22,261 bases of DNA from Apostichopus californicus (GCA_020650975.1 JAIPMN010013331.1:1-22261); one strand, 5' to 3'; positions 1 through 10,956 are shown, counted from the first letter of the stretch. Translations and numbers: made by a program. The notes: generated by a model not told the origin, from the letters alone.

Positions 1-3000
1 CGCATATACCACTAACGCATTGACTCTGAAACTCGTGTTACGTTACAAGTTCTTGAAGAGGCGTGTGAAATTAAGTTGCATACATTTACAATAACACGCA
101 TACATCTTGTCTATGTATGTTTGTATATGTGTTCTCAGTCAGACGTTCAATCTGTTCCTCTTGGGTTTTTTTTTTTTTTGACGCGTTCGACCTCCATTTG
201 TAATCACCTGACTATCACCTATTTTTTGTTGATGAAGATGCTACGAAGTTTGATTTACCAGGTAAATATAAGTCGTGCTTGTTCAGTCTTATTGATTTGG
301 GGTTTTCGACACCATAGATTCTACGGGCATCGATTTTTGGGATGCCGAAGAAAAAGGAGAGCGGAGGTCGCCTGATAAAATGGAAACGTCAACGAGTATG
401 TTTCTGAAGTGTTTATTGTAAATACAACGGGATAGTCGACCCAAATTTCAAGTTAAAAAGCGTCCATTTCTCGAGGTTTTTTGAAGGGTTTTACTATTTT
501 ATGAAAATATCATCGTATACATAGGCATGTATTTTGAGCCGAGTGGAGTATTGGAATTTCCATGAATTCATAATAAAGACAGTTATCATATTACTGACAA
601 GTACAGTGTAAACATTACTAACAAGTACAATGTATCAACGAAAGAGATGTATTGCGCCTATCCATAGCAACCCCCACCCAACCCCCCTCCCCATGCGCGC
701 CTTCTCCTCCAATTCAATATGTTTTTGCTATTGTTGAAAACATACCACATTGCACCCCTTAAACTCGATAATTTAAACTAATTTAGCCTAAAACTCGGTG
801 CAGGCAGCTTCTGGAGGTTATGGTCTACCGTATATACTACACCCACCCCACCCTACCCTACCTCTTGATAGAAGTCACATGGCCCCCGGAGTTACAGCAC
901 CGAGAACCGGGAGTCAAATAGGGGGCCCGGCTTATTGGTTAGGGTAGACCAGGTCAGGGTTTCCATCCACCAGAGAAAGAACTTGTCAAACGCACATGAA
1001 TGTACCGTGAAATTGTGAAGACAAAAAAAGGTGGACCCAGTGACCTAATTGTCCTCGGCCCCTACATAGGTCCTGTCGCCTGAACTGCGTTTAACCATGA
1101 TCCGGGTGATAAATCTGCAAGTACTACGTGAAAGTAATACCTCTATGCTCAGTTAAGCAACCATTCAAAACTTATCAAATTCTAACACCACCCTGCTGAA
1201 GTAAATACCGTTCTTACGCGTTAATTAAACAATTTGGTCATCAATGTTCGATTATAGTTTGTCATCCAGGGGCGCAACCGCGTATACGTCTGTGGGGTCA
1301 CCCCTACCCCCGTCCAACCCCCCTCCCACGCCCAATGACAGATTTGAGACCTTACATAGGATCAGTGATCACTGCAGGGCTATGTCCAACTCGTTCCCTT
1401 GAAAAGAGATCAGATACTAGACGTGATTGGCTCCGAGGTCGACCAGACAGGAAGTTGTGAATGTTTCGGAGTTGTGGCTGATAGTGGCGGCAGCATACTG
1501 ATATTAAATAGTCAGACGTCTATAGCCTCAATTTGGAGGGAAAGGGAGATGTTACATGCAATGTGTTATCATAGTGTTCTATTTCCGTATCATCCAGATA
1601 ATAATCTGCGAAGCACGGCAAGTCATGAGGTTTATATGAAGGTAATTTCTTGAATGGTCTTGTCAAGAATACCCTATGAACTAACCTAGTTCAAATTCTT
1701 CCCCACCCCCCCCCTTACCAAGAAATGTAGCTTAGCAATCAAATTGAAAAGAATTTTAAGTGAATTTGATCTTGACGTTCACAGAATTTTCATTTCGATC
1801 ACGTAAATTTAGTAGAAATGCTAACAATCGTGGCTGTTTCTGTATTGAAGCAACGGTAAGGCCATGGAAAATGCAAAGAACTATCGCAAGTGGGTCATTT
1901 AGTTACACAAACAGGGACGTGTGGTCAACTTTGCGGGCTTTCGGTGCCTGGAAGTATTGCAGCGATTCCCTTCCATTTATTGGTAGTGCAGACATCCAAC
2001 GTAAGACCCCCCCCCTCCCCACCCCACCCACTCCCATTCCGGCACATATGACTCTTTTATCATACAGACTGATTGAAGTATATCCTCATTGTGCAATGGT
2101 TTGGAGTTCTTTCTTTAATGATAATATATCCATGGCTATATAATCTAAATATAAGTACCTAAATCTGTATTCTGAATTTTTACATGAACTTGGAAAAGGA
2201 AACTTCTATACTGTCTCATATATAGGTCATGAGGTCGTGCTCAACTTGGCTTCCATTGTCTATGATGTTTAGCCCATCCATATCCCCATACTATATACAT
2301 GTAATATACTAATTAACATCTCTGCCCATGAGACGAGTCAGTACATGTCTTCGGCGTGTCATCTATAGTTCATATTGCTGATTAATGGGACCCGCGTTAA
2401 TGTAGTGCCTTTGATAAAAAACTTAATCACTTCATAAACTGAAGTTTACGGCTTTGACTCGGAAAAGTGTTGTCTCTTTACAATCGTAAAAACATTATTC
2501 TTACATAATTATGTGTCATGAGGGTGTAAGGGGTAAATAATCAAAGGCATGTCGTTTTATTTCTTCTCCTTTTCTTCGCCCTGTTACCGCATTTTGGTTT
2601 CCACATTAATTGAAGGCGGGGTCGATGCAGGATTAAAAAAAAAGGACGGAGGTGTGGTCCTGCGGACAGTTGAACTTTGGCTATCTCTCATGTACAGAAG
2701 AGGCAAATATCTGGTAATTTCCCACAGAAAAATAAGTAAAACTTTAAACGTGAAAGACCGCATTCTGAGACATAAACTATATGTCTATAATTAGGTAGCA
2801 ATATACACCTAAGGTTTTGCTAAAGAACTGCTCTGAATTGTTGTTGTGTGTGTTGAAAAAGGGAGACGGGTATACTTCCATCCCCACCCACCACCCAACC
2901 CGCCACACCCCACCCCCCCCCCCTTCCTGGATTCGCGCCTGCAACTTGTATTTAAAAGTTATATAAATATACAGCAAGGGATCTACAATAAATAAACGAA

Positions 3001-4203
3001 GACCAAAACGAAAGCGTTCATAATGAGATAAATTTCAGACAATTTAAAGACAGTCACCAGTTTGGGATTCATTTTCGAAGAGGTATAAAATTGAAATCAT
3101 ATAATTTAGTAAATATCAATCACAATAACCAATCATGCGTTTCAATGTTGTCTTCATGCATGTGACTATAATAATCGTCTGATACTTTTTTTGATTGGTC
3201 TTTGCAAATCATTTCTTGAGACCGTTGTCTCTCGATCCCGTCTTCCAATTTTACGAAGCGTTTTCTCCCTTTGGTGCTTGGCCGTCAGCAGTTTCGAGAC
3301 TTCCTAGCTTGTCTGTGACATAGGCCTACAGGGGCATTGTTTAAATATGCCGTGCATGCAGCTGAGACGTGTCAAACGGTCAAAACAGAGCCATTTGCAT
3401 AATTTCATTGCGTAATAAACAAGTTGATTCATAAACCATTATATACATTTTATTACTTTCAGTTTATGTGCCGCTATAAATCATAACTTAATTAAGTTCC
3501 ACAATATTGGCCCCCAAACTTTTAACACCCGAAAAAATGGCTAGACGTGTGTTAATGTACTTTTCTAGAGACCCTGATCATCTAAATTATTCCAAGCCTC
3601 TTGAATAGTGTTATAAATACACAGTAAAACGTTTCAGTTTGGATAACACCCTTTAGAGTCGCATTACAATGCTTTGTTGGATTTTCAGCTCGCATGGGTG
3701 ACCATTATCTGACATTCTAGCACATAATAGGCTGTAATTTTATGCACTGGAGACACGTGACTCGCCGATACCCTCTACATGAAACTGAATATATAACTAT
3801 ACTCATTTCCAGATTATAATGAGAGCAGCTGTTGGATAAGTATACTATAACATATTAATATCATTGGGAAAGCATACAAAGGTACGCCCCCCCCCCCCGA
3901 GGGGTTGGGGCGAAAAAGAATATAGGGAAGGAAGGTACACATCCTTTTGACTTCTACTCACTTTAATTTACTTATGTCTACCTCCAAAATTTGAAGCTGA
4001 ACTAAATCTGGAAATGATGACAACCGTGTCATAGTTCAAGGGGCTCCGGCCCCTGTACCACACGTCGCATTGGCTTCGCTCTCGCACTTTCTGCAGCCCC
4101 CCCCCCCTCCCGCCAATGTTACTCTTAGTATACTGTGTTCCCTCAGTTCTAAATATCTTGCAACGCCACTGCTTGTGAAACCAGCTTGCTCGTCTTTAAT
4201 TAA
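1..4203. other. No recognisable gene; C-rich low-complexity tracts
   Basis: I see no coding exon here that I can defend on either strand. Open frames are short, lack recognisable domains and run through low-complexity DNA. Repeated C-rich tracts are visible on the + strand near 665-690, 840-865, 1300-1330, 1700-1716, 2008-2035, 2878-2932, 3886-3899 and 4096-4107, several with uninterrupted runs of nine or more C. The rest is ordinary AT-rich intergenic sequence. Confidence 0.6.
590..637. repeat. 24-bp direct repeat, two copies
   Basis: Two adjacent imperfect 24-bp units start with ATTACTGACAAGTACA at 590 and ATTACTAACAAGTACA at 614. They look like a simple local duplication. Confidence 0.6.
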
Positions 4204-4589
4204 AGCAGCATTTTGCGTTGGGTCGCTTTTTTTCACCTTTTTAACATGTGCTTGGTTTTTTTTACATGTATCAATCATAAAACAGCAAACTAAGATATCA
4301 TCCAAGTTTCACCCTGCCAAGAGCGTTTAATTAGCGAGTAATTAACGATTTATGTCGATAACGAGTAAGAGTGTCCTCGACAAAGTTTTCATATCTCCAA
4401 ATCCACTAGTTTGAATTCCACCAATCAGTGAATAGTATGTTTATTCATGAGCATTTTGCGTTTGGTCGCCGTTTTCTACTTTTTTGACATGTCCATCGAG
4501 TTTTTTACATACATCAAATCACAATACAGCAAACTAAGATATTAGCCAAGTTTTTCCCTGCCAAAAACGTTAATTGGCGAGTATTCCAC
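4204..4589. repeat. Direct repeat of the MITE's subterminal segment
   Basis: Segments 4204-4346 and 4449-4589 are clearly related along their whole length. Shared blocks include GCATTTTGCGT, ACAGCAAACTAAGATAT, CCTGCCAA and GCGAGTA, with scattered substitutions and small indels. The offset is about 245 bp. Duplicated subterminal segments are common in MITEs, where they can carry extra transposase-binding sites. Confidence 0.7.
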
Positions 4590-4713
4590 ATACAAAATTA
4601 ATCGCATTCAGTTCCCCAAACCAGAGATCCCAAATCAGAGATGCAGGTTTAGTTATCAGCCGTTATGTTATGAGCCGTTGCTAAAAATAGATTCAAGACT
4701 TTGCGTTGGTACA

Positions 4714-4742
4714 ACCAGGGAGTTGTTATGCAACTCCCTGGT
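4714..4742. repeat. Perfect 12-bp inverted repeat (hairpin)
   Basis: The arms ACCAGGGAGTTG (4714-4725) and CAACTCCCTGGT (4731-4742) are exact reverse complements separated by TTATG. It lies inside the TTAA-flanked element. There is no T-run after it, so it does not look like a terminator. Confidence 0.8.
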
Positions 4743-5237
4743 ACAACTGCCATATAGACTGTACACAAATCAAGCGTGGTGTTATATTACGTATCTGACA
4801 ATGACGTTCGTAGTGTTTAAATATTCATATTATGGGCGAGGTTTATTGGGTTCCCAACGGAAAATATCTTGGAGAACAACAAAGTTGAAAGTTGCAAATT
4901 TTTCGACTTTTATGCCACCATTTGAAGTAAAATATAAATAGATAAGCTAGTTATGTATGTCGTTATGGCATAGTGGAATCAGTGAGGTTGAACAAAATCA
5001 TAGAAAAGGACGCAAAATGCTGCTTTAATGTCATACTATACGGTGGTGAAAATATTTACAAATTCGGTAAGTTTCAAAATATAAACATATAGACAGATAA
5101 TTTAATCTTCAAAAATAATTAGCAACAAAAATTCCAGTAGCTTTCTTCAGGTTAACTCACGGGCTGATGTAACCCAACTTTAGGGGTCCCTTTCTTGTGG
5201 CCCTTCCTGACCACACCCACCAGAATGTGCCCGACAC

Positions 5238-5307
5238 ACGTTCCTTTCCTAATATGGGCATACACATGGACTACGTTCCTTTCCTAATATGGGCATACAC
5301 ATGGACT
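5238..5307. repeat. Perfect 35-bp tandem duplication
   Basis: Two adjacent identical 35-bp units start with ACGTTCCTTTCCTAATATGG at 5238 and 5273. Perfect identity points to a recent local duplication. Confidence 0.9.
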
Positions 5308-5977
5308 ATATACATGAACATTGGATAACTCTCCAACTAGGCTGACCTTTTGTCTCCCAGTTTATAACGGACAGACAGTTTGTTTGAGAATTAATATCCG
5401 AAGAAACCCACAAACAGAGTTTTCAATGGATCAAAAATTTGAATGAGACTAACTGTAAACCGCGTACCGATGAATCGTTGTTATGTGGAAGTAATGGCGT
5501 GGACTCTGTATTTTGTATTATTTGTTTAGTTTAGTTTTAGTTACGTAACTGTTTGAAGTGGATTAAGTTGTATTGGTTTTCGTGTCCTTGCACCTAGGGG
5601 TGAATTTATCATTACAGGCGTACCCGGGAACATTACGTAATTCAGTTTTGCAGGTCACTTTGTGAAGCCCCACCGAATCTAACATTGCATGCACTGGCTT
5701 ACAACAGTACAGTTTTACACGCCTGTACTCACCGCGAAAACACAGAACAAAAATAGTTTTATTTCTGAGTAGTTGCCTCAAGAATTCAGATTTGGTGAAT
5801 TATACTTCTTTCTCAACACATCCTGCCCGGTATAAAATGTAAGTAAAGGCATAGGCTAGCTGTAATGTTCTTCTTTTAAGTTTTAGCGTCAACTAAGAGT
5901 CAGGCCTAGCGTAAGGCCTGGATACGCCTACGTGCATTAGTTAGATCTAGGCTAGGCTATGCCTGAGCTGTGTTTAT
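5308..5977. other. No gene seen
   Basis: AT-rich sequence with short open frames and no recognisable domain, RNA or repeat. It contains CTAG-rich words near 5905-5955 and ends at the pentamer-like tail of the LINE fragment. Confidence 0.5.
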
Positions 5978-6425
5978 TTTAGTTTAGTTGAGTTTAGTAG
6001 AAAAAAGGGATCAGGAGGGACACTCAAGTCCCTATCAAGGACCCTATAGGAGAGAAGAAGAAAAAACTGAAGACACAAACACTTAGACCCGATTTCAATG
6101 CTTAAAGTGCTTGTCCAAAGCATTCTTAAACCCATTGACACTACCTGCAAGTACAACTTTCTCAATCTCAGACAAACCGTTCCACTCATTCACATTCCTA
6201 TTAGACAAAAAGTATGTCGAATGTTAATCCTATTTTTGTGACTTTAAGAGTTTAAGACAATGACCTCTGGTACAACTACTATTAGCAAACATGAAAAAGT
6301 CAATGAAGGATAAATTGTAAAAACCATACACAGTCTTGAAAACCTGAATCAAGTCACCACGTACCCTCCTAAGCTCCAGTGTGGTGAGATTCAACAGTTG
6401 TGACCGCCTATAAATAATAAAGAAC
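5978..6425 (-). mobile_element. 5'-truncated LINE (non-LTR retrotransposon) 3' end, copy 1
   Basis: Read on the minus strand from about 6425, the translation shows the usual C-terminal tail of a CR1/Jockey-like reverse transcriptase: LELRRVRGDLIQVFK, then SFIDFFMF and TRGHCLKL. After a frame break comes NVNEWNGL and then VNGFKNALDKHF. These motifs follow the reverse-transcriptase core in many animal LINEs. Only this tail and the 3' UTR remain, so the copy is dead. On the element strand the 3' end is a short tail of CTAAA-like units (5978-5998), as in LINEs that end in short repeats instead of poly-A. A close relative lies at 14001-14402. Assignment to a particular clade is not possible from this fragment. 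Confidence 0.75.
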
Positions 6426-7005
6426 ACCCTATCCTGTGTAACTAACTGTTTGCATTATTTTGTTAGGCGATTGTGTTACACTGACATGATAAACTCGGTT
6501 TTTTAAGCATACATACCCAGAATCACATATTCCTAGGCCTATGAAGAGGTTTCTACAATTACCTGCTGCTTAGGAAAGGTGGAATAATTGTGTTTTGCAA
6601 TGCACCAGCATATGAGTTATGGCACTCAGCTGTCTTTCACTGTTAGTGTTACTGTCAGTGCAGGTTTCAATTTCTCCAAATGCTAAAGTAGGCACAATGT
6701 TAGGTCCAAACTGTTTTACACCAGGTATTAAAGTAGGCCTAGACATAAGCTGCCACACATTGCTATCTGGGTTCAAATTAGTACCCGGATCCAGGATTAT
6801 TTTGCAGCTTTTATTCTTTCAATTTATTCAATTTTGTGAGAGTCGTTTTCACCATCATAATTAACACGCCACATTGACAGACCTGTGCAATGAAAAAACA
6901 ATGATAGAGGTTATACTGATAATGCACCCCATCAAGACCCCTATAGACCCCATCAAGACCCCTATAGATGAGAAAAGGTTGACTTAAAGGTCTGCTGTCT
7001 AGACC
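6426..7005. other. No gene seen; short direct repeat
   Basis: Unassigned AT-rich DNA. A roughly 80-residue open frame at 6619-6864 starts with a hydrophobic stretch, but it has no recognisable homology or splice context and I do not call it a gene. A 21-bp direct repeat lies near the right end. Confidence 0.45.
6927..6968. repeat. 21-bp tandem duplication
   Basis: CCCCATCAAGACCCCTATAGA occurs twice in tandem, starting at 6927 and 6948. The unit resembles the ATCAAGGACCCTATAG word in the 3' region of the two LINE fragments, so it may be a LINE scrap. That link rests on a short match. Confidence 0.75.
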
Positions 7006-7317
7006 CCAACTATAGCACGCTATCATGGAAAAGTTTCTTGAGATTATGTAATCGACCTGCCTTGGTCATTAAATGAACTCTTTTTACCAATTAGCCTGCA
7101 ACGCCTGCCACATGTATTTTCTTGTATGAGGGTCTTTGTGTGAACGCTCTTTGCTTAATTAAACTGTAGACATGAACATATTTCCACAGTGTTTACACAA
7201 AGAGCCTAATGGTGTAAAGAAGCTATGCAGGCTAACTGTAGAACCTGCAGGTCGATTTATGACCGTGGCAGGTCGATTACGTAATCACAAAACTTTCCTA
7301 GCTATTGCTATAATTGG
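7006..7317. mobile_element. Near-palindromic foldback MITE, 312 bp
   Basis: The left arm (7006-7148) and the reverse complement of the right arm (7188-7317) align almost end to end. Shared blocks in order are CCAA-TATAGC, GGAAA-GTTT, TAATCGACCTGCC, GGTCAT, TTAGCCTGCA and TCTTTGTGT, with small indels between them. Only about 40 bp around 7149-7187 forms the loop. There is no coding capacity. This is the structure of a foldback or long-TIR MITE. I could not find a convincing target-site duplication, so the superfamily is left open. It lies about 430 bp upstream of the first coding exon of the epoxide hydrolase gene. Confidence 0.75.
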
Positions 7318-7750
7318 AGGCAATAAAGCAGAAATATGGTAAAAGTCTCAAAAGTCCTTTATAGTTTTACCTCTCCCGAACAGTTCAATCTCGTCTTTTA
7401 AGCATTTCAAAAGATATGATTGAACTTCTCCATTGACATGATGAGAATAAACATATTATGCCAAAAAAACTGGTTTCATGAAGAAATGGGCTAAGCACTT
7501 CCATGAATTGTTGACTACAAAAAGAGTAAACCACTTTTCTCTGTTATCTCTCCAACATAAAACGTATACAATTCTATTATTAAATTGCTGTGCAAGACCT
7601 AAGCCTAACCAATTCAGAAATTGTGTCATATTTGAAAATGTGTTTACCCAACAGTTGACAAATTATGATGTGCAAATCTTCAATATTGAATTTTCATCAA
7701 ATTATTGTCCTTGTTTCCTTCAAAATATGCTATTTTTCATTCTTCTACAG
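7318..7750. other. Upstream/intron sequence ending at a splice acceptor
   Basis: No gene is seen. The stretch ends in TTCTTCTACAG (acceptor AG at 7749-7750), nine bases before the epoxide hydrolase start codon. This suggests that 7751-7759 is the end of the 5' UTR and that at least one non-coding leader exon lies further upstream. I cannot place that exon or the promoter. Confidence 0.55.
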
Positions 7751-7759
7751 AATAGAAAA

Positions 7760-8076
7760 ATGGGCTTGAAATTTCAAATTTTCTTGGTCGGCAGTGCGAT
7801 ATTGTTAGGACTCTATCTAACAGGGTTTTTTACACCAGCACCTCCTTCCTTGGACCCAGGGACCGGTTGGTGGGCCAAAGAAGACCAAGCAACTGCGAAA
7901 AAGGACATTTCTGTTCGGGATTTCAAGATAACCTTTTCACAAGAGGGCCAGGATGACTTAAAGAGAAGACTCCAGAATACTCGATACTTTGAGAGCTTGG
8001 AGGGGACCAACTGGAACTATGGAATACGGGCAGATTCAATGAAAATTATAGTCGACCATTGGTTAACAAATTACAG
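7760..8076 (+). CDS. EPHX1: Microsomal epoxide hydrolase, coding exon 1 (anchor and N-terminal domain)
   Basis: The gene encodes a microsomal epoxide hydrolase (EC 3.3.2.9), an ER enzyme that opens epoxides of xenobiotics and lipids to diols through a covalent ester intermediate. This exon gives residues 1-105 plus two bases of codon 106. Residues 4-22 are a hydrophobic signal anchor. The GWW motif near residues 35-37 and the segment DISVRDFKI through WNYGIR to the exon end belong to the epoxide-hydrolase N-terminal (EHN) domain. I chose the ATG at 7760 because it has A at -3 and G at +4, begins right before the anchor, and sits nine bases after a good acceptor. The same frame is open further 5', but that part is intronic. 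The donor at 8077 is GTAATT, phase 2. Exons 1-6 together give 391 complete codons; the human protein has 455 residues. Confidence 0.9.
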
Positions 8077-8830
8077 GTAATTTCTAAGTGAGGTGAAAGT
8101 ATTATGCATCATTGTCTTATGGAAGGCCATATCGTGCATGGGTTCTCAATTGGTTTTGAGGAAAATGCCAGAAACCAAATGACACTATGTATGGTAGCAT
8201 ACGCCCATAAAAAGCCCTATTGACTTACACACTAAATCACAAAAGTAATGTGGTCTCTAAGTCTAGATAGAAGTTTTCACTAGCTAAACGCTACACATCA
8301 CCGGATAGCTGACAATTAAGTTGGCCTTTCATGGCACCATCAATTTTCCCTATCATGACCATGTAGAGTTTTTGCTATCCGAGCCGGAAGTTTTCGTCAC
8401 TTGTAAACAAACCTCTTCACTCAGTAGTAAACAATTTTCCTATGCTGCTCCTGGGAGGTTACATCACATAGCTGCATATTTGGCATGTGTCTTTCTTATA
8501 GTGAGTCCGAGAACCCTATTATTTTGGGTGGAGGTCAAAGGTCATTTGGGGTCAGCAGAGGTTCAAATAGTCTAAATATCAAGTGGATCTCATCAGGTTT
8601 ACTAAATTACAAATGCAATTTGATCTCCTTGTTGGTACAATGATCATGCAAAGTAAATTACAACAAAGAAATGATCCTCTGTTTTTCTTACATCATTGTG
8701 GTATTATGTCACAAGATTCCCAGTCATGAAACCATTTAAGCACTGTCTCTGTTTAGATTTATACTGCTCTCCAGTTGAAGTACAAGTAACCGCTGGGAGG
8801 GGTTTCCCTTACATTTTTCTTCCTCAACAG
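8077..8830 (+). other. EPHX1 intron 1
   Basis: GT-AG intron ending in TTCCTCAACAG. It contains a perfect DR1-type nuclear receptor motif at 8532-8544 and further half-site-like words just after it. No other gene or repeat is recognised. Confidence 0.8.
8532..8544 (+). promoter_or_regulatory. Candidate DR1 nuclear-receptor element in intron 1
   Basis: AGGTCA-A-AGGTCA is a perfect direct repeat of the nuclear-receptor half-site with a one-base spacer, the consensus for HNF4 and for PPAR/RXR dimers. GGGTCA at 8549-8554 and AGGTTCA at 8559-8565 follow in the same orientation. Mammalian EPHX1 is known to respond to HNF4 and xenobiotic receptors, so the position is plausible. Function is inferred only. 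The cluster could equally be part of a dispersed repeat. Confidence 0.35.
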
Positions 8831-8999
8831 TTGGCCCAAGCAAGAGAAAGTCTTTAACCAGTTCAGTCATTTTAAAACCAATATCGAAGGCATCGACATC
8901 CATTTCCTGCACGTCAAGCCGAAGGTGAAGCCAGGTCAAAAGGTCAAGCCGATCTTGATGGTGCATGGCTGGCCAGGTTCCTTTTATGAATTTTATAAG
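8831..8999 (+). CDS. EPHX1: EPHX1 coding exon 2 (HGWP oxyanion motif)
   Basis: The first base completes Ser106, followed by residues 107-162 in phase 0. HFKTNIEGIDIHFLHVK is the very conserved end of the EHN domain leading into the first strands of the alpha/beta hydrolase fold. VHGWPGSFYEFYK contains HGWP (residues 151-154), whose backbone forms the oxyanion hole. The acceptor is TCAACAG and the donor is AAG|GTGAGA at 9000. No indel or stop interrupts it. Confidence 0.93.
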
Positions 9000-9124
9000 G
9001 TGAGAGCAAAATTTCATATTTCAATCTTCTTTTGCTTTCACTTATTCCTTCCTCCTTTGTTTTCTGTTAAGGGATATTCTGGTGGTTGAATTTGATTGTC
9101 TAATAAAAATGTTTGAAATTCTCT

Positions 9125-9619
9125 CAGGGATGTGCCCACGCTGGGCGGCACTGGGCAGCCCCGCCCAGCACTAAAAATTACCGCCCAGCACTGTCTTAAA
9201 ATTTGTGAATCCCGCCCAGTACTATTTTCATCTAAAATCCTGACATTCCTAACAACATATATTCAACATTAATTGGGCCTCTAGCCTATGCCAAAATCAT
9301 ACAGACTAATAATGCATCAGTTACGCATGCGAGAAACATTACTTACGGCTCTCAATCGGTCCCTTGTAAAATCTCTTTAAAACAAACTAAAAACTTTTTA
9401 TTCCAGGTACGTAATATATTTCACTAAAAAAAATTAAAAAATGTAAATTGTTAGCAAAACTAGTGTATGTGCTTAAAAAGCTACACAAGTGCCTGCATTT
9501 GGCATCTGAGCACCTGAAAAAATAGAAAAATTTCAAAGGGAGGGGGACACCCCTTAGACCCCTCCCCCAGGACGGCGATCAGTATACACGGCACTCAGGA
9601 AATCCTGGGCACATCCCTG
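9125..9619. mobile_element. hAT-like non-autonomous element (MITE), 495 bp
   Basis: The ends are perfect 14-bp inverted repeats, CAGGGATGTGCCCA (9125-9138) and TGGGCACATCCCTG (9606-9619). Each is flanked directly by TTCTCT (9119-9124 and 9620-9625), a 6-bp target-site duplication. CAGGG ends are typical of hAT transposons; the usual hAT duplication is 8 bp, so 6 bp is slightly off. Near the left end GCTGGGCGG (9140-9148) can pair with CCGCCCAGC (9161-9169), and CCGCCCAG recurs at 9181 and 9212. A C-rich block (about 9540-9570) lies near the right end. There is no transposase frame. Related C-rich segments occur near 12563-12665 and, inverted, at 21600-21690. Confidence 0.8.
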
Positions 9620-10908
9620 TTCTCTTAATTTGTAAGTCATAACAGTTGGTCACATCTTCCAAAGCATATTATTATGACAAAGAGGTGAATTTTTGAATTG
9701 TGTGGTGGTATTTGCTGATTGCATCTGGCAACACCAGACTGAAGAATGTCATCGATGGCAAGTCAACTGAAAATGTTTTGTTTATTTTTTATTTTTTTAA
9801 TGTAATAATTCATTTCTTTAGAGGAAAATGATATTTCTCTGAAAAAGTTGCATATTGATGAAATTCTTAATACAGAGAACCACAGCAGCTATTAAAGGGT
9901 GTGAAAACTTGCACACAAAGAAACTTCTGATGCTGGTAATCTGACCTAGTTTCGAATGAGGTGTAACAGAAGTGTTAGACACCACCATCGATCCCAGAAA
10001 ATACACACACAGCTAGCTACCGTCGGTAATTAAACACTAGTGTACAGTCAGTACATACAGCTACGGTCAATACCCACAACACAGTGTACATAGCAGCGAT
10101 GGACATCTCAGGTCTAGATAAAAGATAACAAGGTATCACGTTTCATTACTGTCTGCATTTTTGTAGCAACAAGAAGAAAACTTCACTAGCAAGCAACGAA
10201 AAGTTTACTTTCTTCAGAGGCGGCACGTGGTTTGGGGGGAGTCTTCAATGCCTTTAAGCTCAATTCCAAATGTAGCACATTCCAATGAAGTCATTTCACA
10301 AACCTTTCGGTGAACCAGTTTGGCGTGGATAGTTGCATATAGGACAATAAATGAAGCCTTGCATGGAACCAAAGATAAAAACCAAGAAAAAGGTTATAAT
10401 AGGAAAGTAAGGCATTTGAAGAACATTTGTCGGTAAGACATCACAGATACTGTGATCCATTAGTACAGGGAAATATCAAGGATCTAGACAGCCAAAATAG
10501 GTTTCATCCAATCAGGTTTATCTTCTTGAGTTAGGAACACGATAATGAACAGATTGAAATATTTGTCTTTTCCAAATATTAAGATTCGTATTGTCTGCTA
10601 ACGGAAAGGGAATTGTTGATTGTTACAGTATCACATGGAAATCGTAACTTCACACCTTAAACTTTGAGGGATGGAGGAAAGACTCGTCAATAGTTAAGTG
10701 CACCCTCTGTACATCTTGAGTGGGCTGGGCCAATCCCCTGGGCCCACTTCTTTTTCTCCATCCACCCCTTGCATACAAGACCCAGAAATATTAGGATCGT
10801 TTTGGCTAACTCTTTCGTAATATCTAAATCTCATTTTTTGGGGGAATGCAAAAGTTTCCAGAACTTTTTTATTTTCCCACATTGTATTGCAGGTGTCAAT
10901 GCTTTTGT

Positions 10909-10956
10909 AATAATAAATAATAATAATAATTAAAATAAATAATGATAATAATTACA
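10909..10956. repeat. AAT-rich microsatellite
   Basis: Imperfect AAT/AATA repeats run through this stretch inside intron 2. Confidence 0.85.

Larger units (their letters stand above)
4204..5024. mobile_element. Non-autonomous TTAA-type DNA transposon (MITE), 821 bp
   Basis: The left end reads AGCAGCATTTTGCGT (4204-4218) and the right end is its exact reverse complement (5010-5024). Both ends are flanked directly by TTAA (4200-4203 and 5025-5028), the target-site duplication of piggyBac and Kolobok transposons. The ends start with purines rather than the CC usual in piggyBac, which leans toward Kolobok, but that is inference. No transposase frame is present, so the element would need a transposase from elsewhere. 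Inside is an imperfect direct repeat of about 140 bp (4204-4346 and 4449-4589) whose second copy starts with a version of the terminal motif. A perfect 12-bp hairpin lies at 4714-4742. Confidence 0.75.

Noticed and set aside
310-402. Possible short coding exon (reading IDFWDAEEKGERR) with a GTATGT donor-like site
   Set aside because: No convincing acceptor, homology or partner exon was found; a stretch this short can be open by chance.
1399-2143. Two open frames of 84 and 127 codons
   Set aside because: No recognisable domain, splice signals or start context; the second runs into a poly-C tract with low-complexity Pro/Thr codons.
7478-7759. Upstream in-frame extension of EPHX1 exon 1
   Set aside because: The frame is open, but the sequence before 7751 ends in a polypyrimidine acceptor (TTCTTCTACAG) and encodes nothing family-like. 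The family start is the ATG just before the membrane anchor.
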